A DNA stretch of 64,000 nucleotides from NCBI GenBank assembly GCA_021816455.1, contig JAKAXU010000006.1, positions 1-64,000 of the forward strand, read 5' to 3'. The DNA is from Acidobacteriota bacterium. Lineage in GTDB: Bacteria > Acidobacteriota > Terriglobia > Terriglobales > Acidobacteriaceae. A program made the position numbers and the translations under genes. Under the pieces are notes generated by a model. The model ran no database searches. It was given only the letters and a program-made list of their open reading frames with translations, and had not been told where the DNA came from. Positions 34,921 through 44,490 of this stretch are shown here, one piece after another (within the stretch, counting starts at the first letter, position 1; each line of letters opens with the position of its first letter).

Positions 34921-36821
34921 GGATGAACTCTCGCATGAGCCTGAGCGCGATGCGCCGGAAGTGTGACGCAAGGCATGCCGCCGCAGAGAGCGCCCGTGAT
35001 GCCGCGCCCTTCGGTGATCGTATAAATGCGGTCCACGGCTGGCAGGAGAACGAATTGCTTTGCACCGGAAGGCCAGTGAATCTCCGCAGTACCTGCGCTG
35101 GTTGCATCTCCAAGGCCGAAGTGCAGCCGCTGATCGTTCGACGAGATGTAGCTGCCGCTGCTCATCACATCCTGGCGCTGCCGCATTCCATTCGCTCGCA
35201 GATAGACGGTTGCGCCGATGGCATCGCGCGGACTCTTCAGCCCGCCGACCAGCTTCATTTCGACCCAGTGATGATGGTCTGGATTCACGTTGCGTAACAA
35301 CACTGCCGGCCCGTCGATCGGGTTGATCACCACGTCGATTTTGCCATCGTTGAAGAGGTCGCCGAAGGCAGCGCCGCGACCAGGGATCACATCCGCGAGT
35401 CCGCTTCCTTCGACGGCTGGAACGAGCGCGAACTTTCCATTGCGCAGATTGCGAAACAACAATGGCCGCTCTGCGTAGCTCGTTCCCCAGCCATGCTCGC
35501 CCGCATCCGGATAGACATGGCCGTTGACCATGAAGATATCCTTCCACCCATCGTTGTCATAGTCGATGAAGCCATCGCCCCAGCCCAGGAACGGCCGCGT
35601 CGGCAGCGCGATGCCCGCCGGATAACTGACATCGGTAAACTCCGCGTCGCCGTCGTTGTGGTAGAGCACTTTGTAGTCGTCCGAGAAATCCGAATCGAGG
35701 ATATCCAGTCGGCCGTCATTGTCATAGTCGCCAACGGCCAGTCCCATGGACGCCACTTCTCGACCATCCTTGTTGACGGCAAAACCCGAGGAGTAGCTCT
35801 CGTCCTCAAAAGTACCGTTCCCCTTGTTGATGTAGAGATAACTGGGCACGGAATCGTTGGCCACCAGCAGGTCTGGCTTGCCGTCGTCGTTCAGGTCCAC
35901 AAAGATCGAGGTGAAGCCGTAGTAGTGCGAAGGGTCGCTGACGCCGGCCTTGACGCTGACATCTGTAAACGTGCCATCGCCGTTGTTGTGAAAGAGATGA
36001 TCCGACTCGCCCTTCAGCCCGCGCGGTCCGCACATGCCCACCTCGCCGCGAAACAGGCACTGCGCATAGCCTACCTCGGCGTTGCCGCTGTAAGGCAGAT
36101 GGTTGCGATCGAAGTGAATATAGCCGGAGATGAACAGGTCCAGTCTTCCGTCCCCGTCGTAATCGCCCCACGTGACGCCCGCCGACCAGTTGCCCAGAGT
36201 GATGCCAGCCTTGTCGGCGACATCGGTGAACGTCCCATCGTGGTTGTTATGGTAAAGCCGGTTCCTGCTCCAGTTGGTCACGGCGATATCCGGCCAGCCA
36301 TCGTTGTCGAAGTCGCCAATCGCGACGCCGTAACCCCAGCGGTCGTTGGTAACGCCTGCTTTTGCCGCAACATCGGTAAAGGTGCCATCGTGGTTGTTGT
36401 GAAACAGCGCCGCATGCGGTGGCGTCATCTTGCCGTCCATCGCATCGAAGGTTGAGCCGTTGACCATATAGATGTCCAGCCAGCCATCGTTGTCGTAATC
36501 GATCAAACCCACGCCGGAGCCGTCCGCGTCGATGATGAGCTGTTTGTCTGCGTTGCCCATCACATGGCTCCAGTTCGCCAGTCCGGACTGCTTCGAGATA
36601 TCCCGGAAGATGACCGGGCCAGATTTCACAAAACCGCCCGCCGTGATGGGCCTATGCTGAGCGTCCAGGATGACGGGGGCTGCTTCGCCGGTCGAGTTGC
36701 CGGTCTGTCCTCCCATCCCGCTCGTCGCCTGCTGCGCCCACCCTCTCTGCAACCCGCAGATTGACCCCACGATCAGCAGCGCACTCAGACTCCGCACCGC
36801 GCTTCGACGGGAAATCCTCAA
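34917..36821 (-). CDS. Secreted CRTAC1-family protein, upstream member of tandem pair
   Basis: 634 residues from a TTG at 36819-36821 that has GGAGGG five bases before it. An in-frame TTG at 36837-36839 is less well placed. The signal peptide is VRSLSALLIVGSICGLQRGWA. Domain order is identical to its downstream neighbour: FG-GAP/VCBS blades with YDNDG calcium loops (LIDYDNDGWLDIYMVNG, IGDFDNDGWPDIAVTN), then ASPIC/UnbV (SPRDAIGATVYLRANG). Its stop overlaps the next start, so the two are made in a coupled 1:1 fashion. The DNA between 33 and 37 kb keeps obvious similarity between copies, indicating duplication. Function beyond binding is unknown. Confidence 0.91.
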   Translation of the reverse strand: MRISRRSAVRSLSALLIVGSICGLQRGWAQQATSGMGGQTGNSTGEAAPVILDAQHRPITAGGFVKSGPVIFRDISKQSGLANWSHVMGNADKQLIIDADGSGVGLIDYDNDGWLDIYMVNGSTFDAMDGKMTPPHAALFHNNHDGTFTDVAAKAGVTNDRWGYGVAIGDFDNDGWPDIAVTNWSRNRLYHNNHDGTFTDVADKAGITLGNWSAGVTWGDYDGDGRLDLFISGYIHFDRNHLPYSGNAEVGYAQCLFRGEVGMCGPRGLKGESDHLFHNNGDGTFTDVSVKAGVSDPSHYYGFTSIFVDLNDDGKPDLLVANDSVPSYLYINKGNGTFEDESYSSGFAVNKDGREVASMGLAVGDYDNDGRLDILDSDFSDDYKVLYHNDGDAEFTDVSYPAGIALPTRPFLGWGDGFIDYDNDGWKDIFMVNGHVYPDAGEHGWGTSYAERPLLFRNLRNGKFALVPAVEGSGLADVIPGRGAAFGDLFNDGKIDVVINPIDGPAVLLRNVNPDHHHWVEMKLVGGLKSPRDAIGATVYLRANGMRQRQDVMSSGSYISSNDQRLHFGLGDATSAGTAEIHWPSGAKQFVLLPAVDRIYTITEGRGITGALCGGMPCVTLPAHRAQAHARVHP

Positions 36822-36950
36822 CAGAACCCTCCGACCCAAAGTCTATCGCAGAGAGCCTGGAATCGGCGCGCATGGCGAATTCGCTTATTCCCTTGCGCAG
36901 ACTCGAACAACTCCGGTACCGTGGAGGACACGCCAATCCGGAGGACCGTC

Positions 36951-38114
36951 ATGCACGAGACGCATCATCCACCATCCGCTGTCCTGCCCGCTGCGCATCA
37001 TCGGCTACTCTCGCTCGATGTGCTGCGCGGCATCACCATCGCCTTCATGATCATGGTGAACAACAATGGCGACGGCCATCGCGCGTGGAGCTTCATGAAG
37101 CATGCCGACTGGAACGGCATGACGGCAACTGATCTTGTCTTCCCCACGTTTCTCTTCGTCGTCGGGGCTTCGATCGTCTTTGCCTTTGAAGCGCGCCTGG
37201 CACGCGGCGCCTCGCGTTCGCAGTTGGTTGTGCAGGTGCTGCGGCGTTCGGCTCTTCTCTTTTTGCTTGGCCTGGTCGTCAACGGCTTTCCGCATTTCCC
37301 GCTTGCCACACTGCGCATCTACGGTGTTCTGCAGCGAATTGCAATCTGCTACCTACTGGTCAGCCTGTTCTATCTCTGGGATCGAAGGCCGCTGACCAAA
37401 TTGCTGGTCGCCGTCGCGGCTCTGGTGGGCTACTGGCTGCTGATGACCCACATCCCAGTGCCGGGATTCGGCATGCCGGGGCGCGACATTCCGATACTGG
37501 ACAGGAATGCAAATCTGGTGGCCTGGCTGGATCGCCACATCTTCCCCGGACGGCTCTATGAAGGCGTACGCGACCCCGAAGGTCTGCTGAGCGACCTGCC
37601 TGCGCTGGCCACAACTCTGCTCGGCGTGCTGGCCGGACAATGGCTGCGTACCGTGCACACCAAGGCGCAAAAGGCCGAGGGACTGATCGGAGCGGCGGCC
37701 CTCAGCTTTGCACTCGGCATGCTCTGGGCGGTCTGGTTTCCACTCAACAAAAAACTCTGGACAAGTTCCTACGTCCTGGTCGCAGCGGGAGTCTCCGCTG
37801 GAGCATGGGCGCTGTTTTACTGGATGATCGAGTGCAAGGGGTGGCGCGGAAGATGGACGTGGGCCTGGGTGGTACTTGGCTCCAACGCCATCGCGGCTTA
37901 CATGATCTCGGAACTGCTACCCGGAGCCGTGGGACTGATTCCGGTCACCGTGGCCGGCAAACGGTCCGATGCATTGCGCTGGGTCTTTGTGAACTTCTTC
38001 AGCAGAATCCCGAATCCCGGCCTTGGCTGCTTTGCGTATTCGGCATCTTTCCTGCTGGTCTGTTTTCTGCCGGTCTGGTGGATGTACCGGCGGCGCATCT
38101 TCCTGAAGGTTTGA
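36951..38114 (+). CDS. HGSNAT-like membrane acyltransferase (DUF5009 type)
   Basis: 387 residues from ATG 36951, with GGAGG six bases upstream. About ten transmembrane helices. The N-terminus LLSLDVLRGITIAFMIMVNN and the DLVFPTFLFVVGASIVF loop are hallmarks of heparan-alpha-glucosaminide N-acetyltransferase-like proteins, which move acetyl groups across the membrane to amino sugars. A conserved histidine expected as the acetyl carrier may be in NGFPHFPLATLRIYGVLQRI. In bacteria these enzymes are found with glycan-degradation or cell-wall genes. Divergent from the CRTAC1 pair; its 3' end faces the KH-R3H gene with a 12-base gap. Confidence 0.88.
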   Translation: MHETHHPPSAVLPAAHHRLLSLDVLRGITIAFMIMVNNNGDGHRAWSFMKHADWNGMTATDLVFPTFLFVVGASIVFAFEARLARGASRSQLVVQVLRRSALLFLLGLVVNGFPHFPLATLRIYGVLQRIAICYLLVSLFYLWDRRPLTKLLVAVAALVGYWLLMTHIPVPGFGMPGRDIPILDRNANLVAWLDRHIFPGRLYEGVRDPEGLLSDLPALATTLLGVLAGQWLRTVHTKAQKAEGLIGAAALSFALGMLWAVWFPLNKKLWTSSYVLVAAGVSAGAWALFYWMIECKGWRGRWTWAWVVLGSNAIAAYMISELLPGAVGLIPVTVAGKRSDALRWVFVNFFSRIPNPGLGCFAYSASFLLVCFLPVWWMYRRRIFLKV

Positions 38115-38126
38115 TGGTTCCGCAGC

Positions 38127-38741
38127 TCAGCGGCTGCGGAATCCGCTCGGCCGTCCGCCGGGTCGTCTACCCCGACTGTCACGGTCGGCGCGGGAGTCGC
38201 GATCGGGTCCCCGGCGGGGCATGGCCGGAATCGGCGCTGGCAGATGCGTTTTGCCTTCGGGATAAACCACCAGGTAACGCTCGTTGCCTTCGCCAAGCGA
38301 AGCGGTCTCGACACCGACGATCTCGCGGAAGATCATGTGCATTCTGCGACGTTCGCGGGAGTGCGTGGGCGGAAAGCTGTAGGGCATGCCTGTTTCCAGC
38401 ACGCGCTCCGCCGCGGTTTCGGCAGCCATGCGCAACTCCTGTTCTTCCATGGCTTTGAAGTTCAGCGCATCAAAGCTCAGCAGAGAATGCTCGTGCGGCT
38501 CCAGTCGCAGCGTCTGCGCGCCCAGATGCTCCAGCGCACGCAGCAGTTCTCCCTTGCGCTGGGTTAGCAACGGAGCGTCCAGGCCTACAAACTCGACCAG
38601 GAGCATGGGAGTCCCGGCCTCCTCGGCAGAAGCCTCCCCAGCCATCGCTCGAAACTTCAGCCGGAAGTCTCCATTATGAATAATCGCGTTCAGCAGGCTG
38701 GCGATCTTCTTTGCGGACTCTTGCAGATTCTCAATTGGCAT
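38127..38741 (-). CDS. KH-R3H RNA-binding protein (Jag/KhpB-like)
   Basis: 204 residues from ATG 38739-38741. After a short N-terminal region comes a KH-type domain (about 45-118) in which LDAPLLTQRKGELLRALEHL aligns with the GxxG loop of Jag proteins but reads T-Q-R-K-G. An R3H domain follows (about 119-162) with THSRERRRMHMIF, carrying the R-x3-H pair (R131, H135). The tail (170-204) is rich in Arg, Gly and Asp and probably disordered. The Jag_N domain is missing. Jag/KhpB proteins bind RNA and affect cell shape. The usual yidC/mnmE neighbours are absent here. Confidence 0.8.
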   Translation of the reverse strand: MPIENLQESAKKIASLLNAIIHNGDFRLKFRAMAGEASAEEAGTPMLLVEFVGLDAPLLTQRKGELLRALEHLGAQTLRLEPHEHSLLSFDALNFKAMEEQELRMAAETAAERVLETGMPYSFPPTHSRERRRMHMIFREIVGVETASLGEGNERYLVVYPEGKTHLPAPIPAMPRRGPDRDSRADRDSRGRRPGGRPSGFRSR

Positions 38742-38910
38742 GACAATCCAGTATCGCAAATCCCACAGCGGGCTTCCAATTCCGCGCGGGGTGCTTCCTC
38801 CATGCAAGAGAAAACGCACCGGAGAACTGGTTGGTTCCCGATGCGTGGATTTTTGCGTTTGATGCTCGGATAAGGTTAGCCGGGGCAGCGTATGCCCCGG
38901 CTGAATTTCC

Positions 38911-41571
38911 TCAGAAGTGAAATTGCAGCGAGCCATAGACGGCAACTGGCGCACCCGGATAAGCCAGGATATATCCGGCCTGTTGCGGATTTGCCGTCGG
39001 CCCGAAAATACCAGCCGAGTTTGTTCCATAGTAGCCACCCGAGGATATGAACTCGTAGATGTTGTACTTCGAGTTCACTACGTTTTGTGCGTTCAGGTCG
39101 AACTCCATGAACTTCTTGTACGGTGCCTTGAAGCCGAGGTTGAGCGTGCCGTAGCTGGACATCTGCTGGTTGCTGGGCTGCGGGAACTGGTTCCCCGCCG
39201 AATCCACGCCGTTGTTGTTGAAGATGTACTGCGAGCCGATGAACTGGTACGAGAGCATTGGCTCGATATGAAAGTCCTCACGCAGCTTCTTGTCGTAGAA
39301 GACGCCCATGTTGAAGGTCGAGCTGGGAACGTACGGCACGTGAAGACCGTTGAAATCCTGCTGGGGCGTCGAGGAGTTGATCGCGACGACAGTCGTGTAG
39401 TTGGTGTAGATCGAAGTCTCGATATTCATGTTGGCGAAGATGTGAAGTTTGGCGATTGGATCGTCGTCGAACGATGCGTTGAAGCCCTTGTACTCCGAGG
39501 TTCCGTTGGCTGAAACCGTGTTGCCGTTGGCCAGTGTCGTATCGATCTCCTGGTTGGCCCACCGCTGGTGATAGAACGTGCCGGTAATCAGCATCGAGTT
39601 CAGCACACCCGTGCCTTCGTGATGAATCTTGAATCCGGCCTGGTAGTACTCCTGCCGTGAAAGGTGATAGCTGGCAGGATCAACACTCTGGAAGAGGCCG
39701 CCACCACCACCCATCTGCGGTGAGCGCAGTGCTTCCATGAATCCGCCGTAGATTTGCAGCCAGGGCATAGCGCGTACCGTCGCATTCACGGCCGGCTCCA
39801 TACCGCTACGGTTCTCCAGTCCACCGCACTCGGAACTCTGCACCTTCACGTTGCCCGAGGTGGAAGCGCCTGTCGCCGCGCAATGTGAAGCAAACGTTGC
39901 ATTCGGAGCAAGCTGGAAATCCTCCGGCACCGCCGATGAGTATCCCGTCCGGAAGCCGACATAGCGCAGGCTCGGCGTTAGGCTGACGTAAGAGTTGAAA
40001 CGAATTTCGTCCTGCGCGGTAATCGCAAAATCATCCTGATTGTAGTAGGAGGAGCGAACCTTGCCGCCGATATTGGCGATCCGTTTGGCACCGCCGTCGG
40101 CCGTATTGAAGAAGTTGTTCCGGCTGTTGTAGAGCGCACCCAGATAGTATCCGCCCACCGTGATGAAGTTGTAGGGCAGCCGTTTGGTAACCAGCAACCG
40201 GTCCCCCACCGTGTCCGTATAGGGACTGTTCCATTCCTCGAGCTGCGGGCCTGGGCTGTAAACGTCGTTCTGCCGATAATGCGAGCGCGCGATGTGCATA
40301 AACCAGGAGAGGTTTTCCAGGTTTGTCGTTGAATCAAGCTGCACGTGTTCGCGCCCATAGATCAGGCCCATCTCGTTGGTGTCGTACTTTTCGTAGCTCA
40401 GATACGGCAGCGTGCTGAAGTAGCCGGAGGTCTGCTGGCTATATTGCTGTCCGGTGGGCGTGCCATCCATCGTAATCAGCGGATTGGCGACGGTCGGAAT
40501 TACCTGCGAACGATAGCCGGCTCCGTGCGCATAGTAACCGGCAATCTCAAAGCTGTTCTCCTGGTAGCTCTTGATTGCCTTGCCGAAGAACGCGAGGTCC
40601 TTGCTCGGGTTCTGAAACCCGTCCGGCGCATTGCGGAAGTCGTTGCCATCGCCTACGCCGCCGCCGATGACCGCCGACCACCCTTTGTAAACGCCGCTTG
40701 TGCCCACCACGGCAATATCCTTCTGACTGAAGCTGCCGTAGGTCATCGACACATTCAGGTGCGGCTTCGATGTGGGCTGCACCGGGGTGAATTCCACCAT
40801 GCCTCCGATGTTGTTATACCAGCGTGAATCCGCATCCCCTGGGCCGTAGGTCACATTCGCGTTTTGAATCAGAAACTGCTCCGGCAGCGTTGGAGACTGC
40901 CACAGATCGGTCGCTGGATCCACAATCGGAACGCCATCGAAGGTGATTGCCAGCGCGCCACCACCGGTGTAGCCGCCGTAACCACCCCAACCCTGGCTGA
41001 CACCGTTGACACCCACCGTGTACTTGGTTGCGCCGGTGTCGCCATAGCCGGTCACGTTTGCGCCCGGCGTCTCTGCAATGATTTGAGCAGCACCCGCCCG
41101 CGGACCAACCGCTTCCATCTCTTTGCTGTCCAGGACGCGAATCTGCTGATCGCTCTCAAAAACTTCCTGCTGTGAGGGCTGTTCGGTGACGCCTGGCATT
41201 GAGGCGGTCACGTTGACGGTCTCTCCCGCTGCTGCCACCTTCAGTGCCACGGTTTCCGTCAAAGCCTGACCCGCAGCCAGTTGAAGATCATCCAGGGTCG
41301 CCGTCTGAAATCCCGAACGATTGACGACAACCTTATAGCGTCCCGGTTTCAGTCCCATTGCGCTGAAGCCTCCGTTTGCGTCGGACGCTGCATGCAGGAT
41401 GACCCCCGAGCCAAGATTGGTAATCGCGACGTCGGCTCCTGAAACCACCGCGCCGGAGTTGTCCGTGACGGTTCCGGCGATGCTGCTTGTCGCCTGCGAC
41501 CATGCACATTTGGAAATAAGTGCGAGGCCTACGATCAGCAGCACCATGCTGTGTAGAAGATTGCGTTTCAA
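38911..41571 (-). CDS. TonB-dependent receptor with carboxypeptidase-regulatory domain
   Basis: 886 residues from TTG 41569-41571, nine bases after GGGAGG. ATG 41596-41598 is an alternative with no good ribosome site. The signal peptide is MVLLIVGLALISKCAWSQ. A regulatory domain (SSIAGTVTDNSGAVVSGADV, about 28-110) precedes a plug (VLDSKEMEAVGPRAGAAQII; FDGVPIVDPATDLW) and a 22-strand-type barrel that ends in YGSLQFHF. It is shorter than the receptor at 20-23 kb and has a more conventional plug, closer to siderophore/vitamin-type receptors. No transport partner is adjacent and no riboswitch or Fur-like site was recognised upstream, so the substrate is open. Confidence 0.92.
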   Translation of the reverse strand: MKRNLLHSMVLLIVGLALISKCAWSQATSSIAGTVTDNSGAVVSGADVAITNLGSGVILHAASDANGGFSAMGLKPGRYKVVVNRSGFQTATLDDLQLAAGQALTETVALKVAAAGETVNVTASMPGVTEQPSQQEVFESDQQIRVLDSKEMEAVGPRAGAAQIIAETPGANVTGYGDTGATKYTVGVNGVSQGWGGYGGYTGGGALAITFDGVPIVDPATDLWQSPTLPEQFLIQNANVTYGPGDADSRWYNNIGGMVEFTPVQPTSKPHLNVSMTYGSFSQKDIAVVGTSGVYKGWSAVIGGGVGDGNDFRNAPDGFQNPSKDLAFFGKAIKSYQENSFEIAGYYAHGAGYRSQVIPTVANPLITMDGTPTGQQYSQQTSGYFSTLPYLSYEKYDTNEMGLIYGREHVQLDSTTNLENLSWFMHIARSHYRQNDVYSPGPQLEEWNSPYTDTVGDRLLVTKRLPYNFITVGGYYLGALYNSRNNFFNTADGGAKRIANIGGKVRSSYYNQDDFAITAQDEIRFNSYVSLTPSLRYVGFRTGYSSAVPEDFQLAPNATFASHCAATGASTSGNVKVQSSECGGLENRSGMEPAVNATVRAMPWLQIYGGFMEALRSPQMGGGGGLFQSVDPASYHLSRQEYYQAGFKIHHEGTGVLNSMLITGTFYHQRWANQEIDTTLANGNTVSANGTSEYKGFNASFDDDPIAKLHIFANMNIETSIYTNYTTVVAINSSTPQQDFNGLHVPYVPSSTFNMGVFYDKKLREDFHIEPMLSYQFIGSQYIFNNNGVDSAGNQFPQPSNQQMSSYGTLNLGFKAPYKKFMEFDLNAQNVVNSKYNIYEFISSGGYYGTNSAGIFGPTANPQQAGYILAYPGAPVAVYGSLQFHF

Positions 41572-41827
41572 GCGTCTATTCCTCCCGGAAAAATTCATGA
41601 AAGTCAGAGATGTCGACCGGCGCACATAGATATCCCTGGCCGGCAGACACTGCCTTCAATCTCGCCGAGAAAGATTGACCTCGAATGACGGGATCGTGAA
41701 TGGAGAGAGAATTGTGTGAAGATTCCACAAACGAAGACGATCCCTGCACTCTGTCGAGAAGAGCGCGGAATCGTAAAGCGCACCACAGGGGGCCGTGCGC
41801 AGGTGGGAAGGAAGTACGGTGTGGGAA

Positions 41828-42364
41828 CTACGCGAGATTCTTCGCGTGTGCGCTCTGCGAGAACCAGTGCCGCAGCCCGGCCGGAAGAGCAAAGACCATC
41901 GTCAGCACCAGCGCAGTCGAGATCAGGTCACGGCCATAGAACGGCAAGCCCGCCACAAAGCAGGCAAATAGACCTTCGGCTGTCTTTGGATACAGCGTCT
42001 CGGTTCCCAGCCACACGGCGAAGTTCGACAGCAGGAAAAACGAGGTCGGCCCTAGTAACGCTGCCGCAACACCGCGCAGCAATGTTGCTTTGTCTCGAAG
42101 CAGTCCGCGTCCCAGCGCCATCGCCCCAAGGTACCATGCCCAGGTGACCACATAAGCCTGCCAGATGAAGGGATATCCGTAGACATGCGCCGTCAGATAG
42201 TAGTCTGCTCCGGCCAGCAAGGCCACCGGCACGACCATCTCCACCCAGTTACGTCGCGCTCCGAAGTAAAGCAGCGAACCGCCCACGGCGGTAAATCCAT
42301 ACCAGCCCGCATGCGGCAGAAGATGACTCAAAACAGCGGCCAACAAAAGGAGATAAGCAAACAT
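41828..42364 (-). CDS. DUF6580-like integral membrane protein
   Basis: 178 residues from ATG 42362-42364, with GAGGT upstream. Five to six hydrophobic helices: FAYLLLLAAVLSHLLPHAG, MVVPVALLAGADYYLT, YVVTWAWYLGAMALG, AAALLGPTSFFLLSNFAVWL and DLISTALVLTMVFALPAGL. The arrangement and the NFAVWLGTETLYPKTAEGL loop match the DUF6580 family, which is thought to be related to ECF-transporter S components. The function is unknown. It sits between a receptor and a YdjM-like gene without clear linkage. Confidence 0.8.
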   Translation of the reverse strand: MFAYLLLLAAVLSHLLPHAGWYGFTAVGGSLLYFGARRNWVEMVVPVALLAGADYYLTAHVYGYPFIWQAYVVTWAWYLGAMALGRGLLRDKATLLRGVAAALLGPTSFFLLSNFAVWLGTETLYPKTAEGLFACFVAGLPFYGRDLISTALVLTMVFALPAGLRHWFSQSAHAKNLA

Positions 42365-42463
42365 ACGCACCTCGGAATCCTTTTTAATTGTCCTGCCCTG
42401 CGCTCTGCCGGTCAACAGCAAAGCCATTGATTACGTCAACAATCGAGCGATTCTTTGCTTCTT

Positions 42464-43591
42464 TTACTTCTGCTCCTGCCCACCCAGAATCATCGCCGCC
42501 GGTTCCGATCCATCGACCACGTATACCCAGCCGGAGAGCGGCGACTCCATCAGTTGCTCGCTCAGCCGTCCCTCGGAGCTGCCGGCAATGCGCAAATCCG
42601 TGTAAGAGTAGGCGAAGCGCAGATCGCTGAATTCCACCGTCGTCCAGCGCTGTCCTCCCGGCAATTGCGCGCCGCCAACCCCGCCCACGTCTATGCCTGC
42701 AATCTTAACCGGCCCAAGATCGCGCACCACCGGCCACTGCGACCAGTCCAGATACACTCGGCCCAGCTGCGTCTGTTTCGCCGCTGCAATGGCCGGAGTC
42801 ATGGGCGGCTTGAAGAGCGCGTTGGTCCTGGGATCGCTGTCCACCACTCCAGTACGCGTATCGATCTCCGCCGTCTGCCAGGTAGTCTTCGTCTCTATGA
42901 TCGCGTGCCAACGAAACGGATTCCAGGGATATGGCTCCAGAGCCACGCGCAGAGGTTGCGTCGGCGTCACGTCCGCAGCCAGCAGTCGATTGCGCGCATC
43001 CGCCTGCTCCGCCCAGCGCCAGCACCACAGCAGCACCATCCCACACAAAGCGGCTATCGCCAATCCGCGCCCATGAAATCCCTTTCTCCGCGCGCCGATC
43101 TCCTGGTCCGCAAGGCCAAGAAACGCAGGGATCAGCAGCGCCAGACCCAGCATCAGCAGCAGCGCCGGCTCCACGATGAAAACCAGACTGCCGGCATACC
43201 AGTGTCGATCGAACGGGAAAAACAGGCGGAGTCCGTAGTTATTCGTCCAGTCCAGCAGCAGATGACTCAAATCCGCAGCCAAAGCCGTCAGCCAGACCCA
43301 TCCCCAGCGCACGGTCTGCAACGCGGGGCCGGATCGACGACGCCTGCGCCAGCGGTTCCAGAGCCACACGATACCGGTTGTTATCGCCGCCATCACGGGT
43401 GCGGCAATGAGCGTATGAGTGATGCCGCGATGATGCGCCAACCCGGAGACCGGGCCACGCAAGCCCCACAAGACATCGATATCCGGAGCCTCGGCCGCCA
43501 GCGTCGCCACCAGCGTGGCATACGCTGTCTTGCGATTCCATCCCGCACGCCCTATGCATGCGCCCGTCAGAAAATGTGTAACCGGATCCAT
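42464..43591 (-). CDS. YdjM-like membrane-bound metal-dependent hydrolase
   Basis: 375 residues. It starts MDPVTHFLTGACIGRAGWNR, the hallmark of the YdjM/DUF457 family, with further conserved segments AAEAPDIDVLWGL and HHRGITHTLIAAPVMAA. Together these supply the His/Asp residues (TH, DID, HHRGITH) thought to bind metal at the membrane face. Four to five transmembrane helices follow (about 65-190). The C-terminal 190 residues form a soluble, probably periplasmic domain with an RVYLDWSQWPVV segment. YdjM is SOS-regulated in E. coli; no LexA box was recognised here. Divergent from nadD by 42 bases. Confidence 0.88.
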   Translation of the reverse strand: MDPVTHFLTGACIGRAGWNRKTAYATLVATLAAEAPDIDVLWGLRGPVSGLAHHRGITHTLIAAPVMAAITTGIVWLWNRWRRRRRSGPALQTVRWGWVWLTALAADLSHLLLDWTNNYGLRLFFPFDRHWYAGSLVFIVEPALLLMLGLALLIPAFLGLADQEIGARRKGFHGRGLAIAALCGMVLLWCWRWAEQADARNRLLAADVTPTQPLRVALEPYPWNPFRWHAIIETKTTWQTAEIDTRTGVVDSDPRTNALFKPPMTPAIAAAKQTQLGRVYLDWSQWPVVRDLGPVKIAGIDVGGVGGAQLPGGQRWTTVEFSDLRFAYSYTDLRIAGSSEGRLSEQLMESPLSGWVYVVDGSEPAAMILGGQEQK

Positions 43592-43633
43592 GGTGGACCC
43601 ATTCTACCGACTGACCTTCGCTACGATGAAAGC

Positions 43634-44416
43634 ATGGCAACCGAGGACGAGAAATCCACTTCTGCCGCGCCGTCAGCCGGGAGGCGCCGGATCGCGTTCT
43701 TCGGCGGCAGCTTCGATCCGCCGCACTGCGGTCATCTGGCGATAGCGCGCGCCGCGCAGCGGGCTTTGCATCTCGACACCGTACTGTTTGCGCCTGTTGG
43801 ACGGCAACCGCTGAAGACGGGCACGGGACGCGCCACGGATTTTCTTCACCGCGCTGCTATGACCCAACTCGCCATTGCCGGAGAACCGAATTTCGAGCTT
43901 TCTCTGATCGACGCGCCGAATGCCGAGGGCAAGCCAAATTACACCGTGGATACCCTGGTTCGGCTACGTGACGATCTGCCTGCCGCAGCGGAGCTGTACC
44001 TGCTCATCGGCGCCGATTCGCTCTCCCAGTTCCAGCGCTGGCACCGTGCAGCGGAGCTTCCATTCCTGGCCACGCTGATCGTGGCTTCGCGTCCCGGAGA
44101 ATGCAGCCGGGTGCTCGCGGATCCCGATGCCTGGCTGCCACCGGAGTTACGCGTCGATCCCACGGCAGAGCATCAAGCGGAGGATCAAGGCGATCACCGC
44201 ACTCTGCACCTGGTGGACTCGTCCGGTCGCCGCGCCAGAATCTGCGTCCTAGACGACCTTGCCGTTGCCATCAGCGCCACTGAATTGCGCCAACTGCTGA
44301 GCGAATCATCCAGCGGCTTGCGCCAAACCAGCGTGCAGAACCTCTTGCCCGATGCAGTGCTCGACTATATTTGCGCGCATCACATCTACGTCGATCGCAT
44401 CTGTTCCGATCGCTGA
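43634..44416 (+). CDS. nadD: Nicotinate-nucleotide adenylyltransferase
   Basis: NadD transfers AMP from ATP to nicotinic acid mononucleotide, giving deamido-NAD. 260 residues from ATG 43634, longer than the usual 190-220. The extra length is an N-terminal stretch of about 17 residues and an insertion rich in Asp, His and Glu (about 180-195). The nucleotide-binding motif is FFGGSFDPPHCGH (about 22-34). YLLIGADSLSQFQRWH and the C-terminal ISATELRQLL are diagnostic. It lies 74 bases upstream of rsfS, the common nadD-rsfS order. Its product, deamido-NAD, is the substrate of LarB in the operon at 11-14 kb. Confidence 0.96.
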   Translation: MATEDEKSTSAAPSAGRRRIAFFGGSFDPPHCGHLAIARAAQRALHLDTVLFAPVGRQPLKTGTGRATDFLHRAAMTQLAIAGEPNFELSLIDAPNAEGKPNYTVDTLVRLRDDLPAAAELYLLIGADSLSQFQRWHRAAELPFLATLIVASRPGECSRVLADPDAWLPPELRVDPTAEHQAEDQGDHRTLHLVDSSGRRARICVLDDLAVAISATELRQLLSESSSGLRQTSVQNLLPDAVLDYICAHHIYVDRICSDR

Positions 44417-44490
44417 ACTGCTGAATTCCATCCACTTCCTGCTACCATGAAGCGTGCTCGCCCAACGAGGACAGGAGAAGCTAAACGCAC

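Noticed and set aside
33040-36821. Many short recurring segments across both CRTAC1 genes
   Set aside because: They encode the YDNDG calcium loops of FG-GAP blades; protein repeats, not a DNA element.
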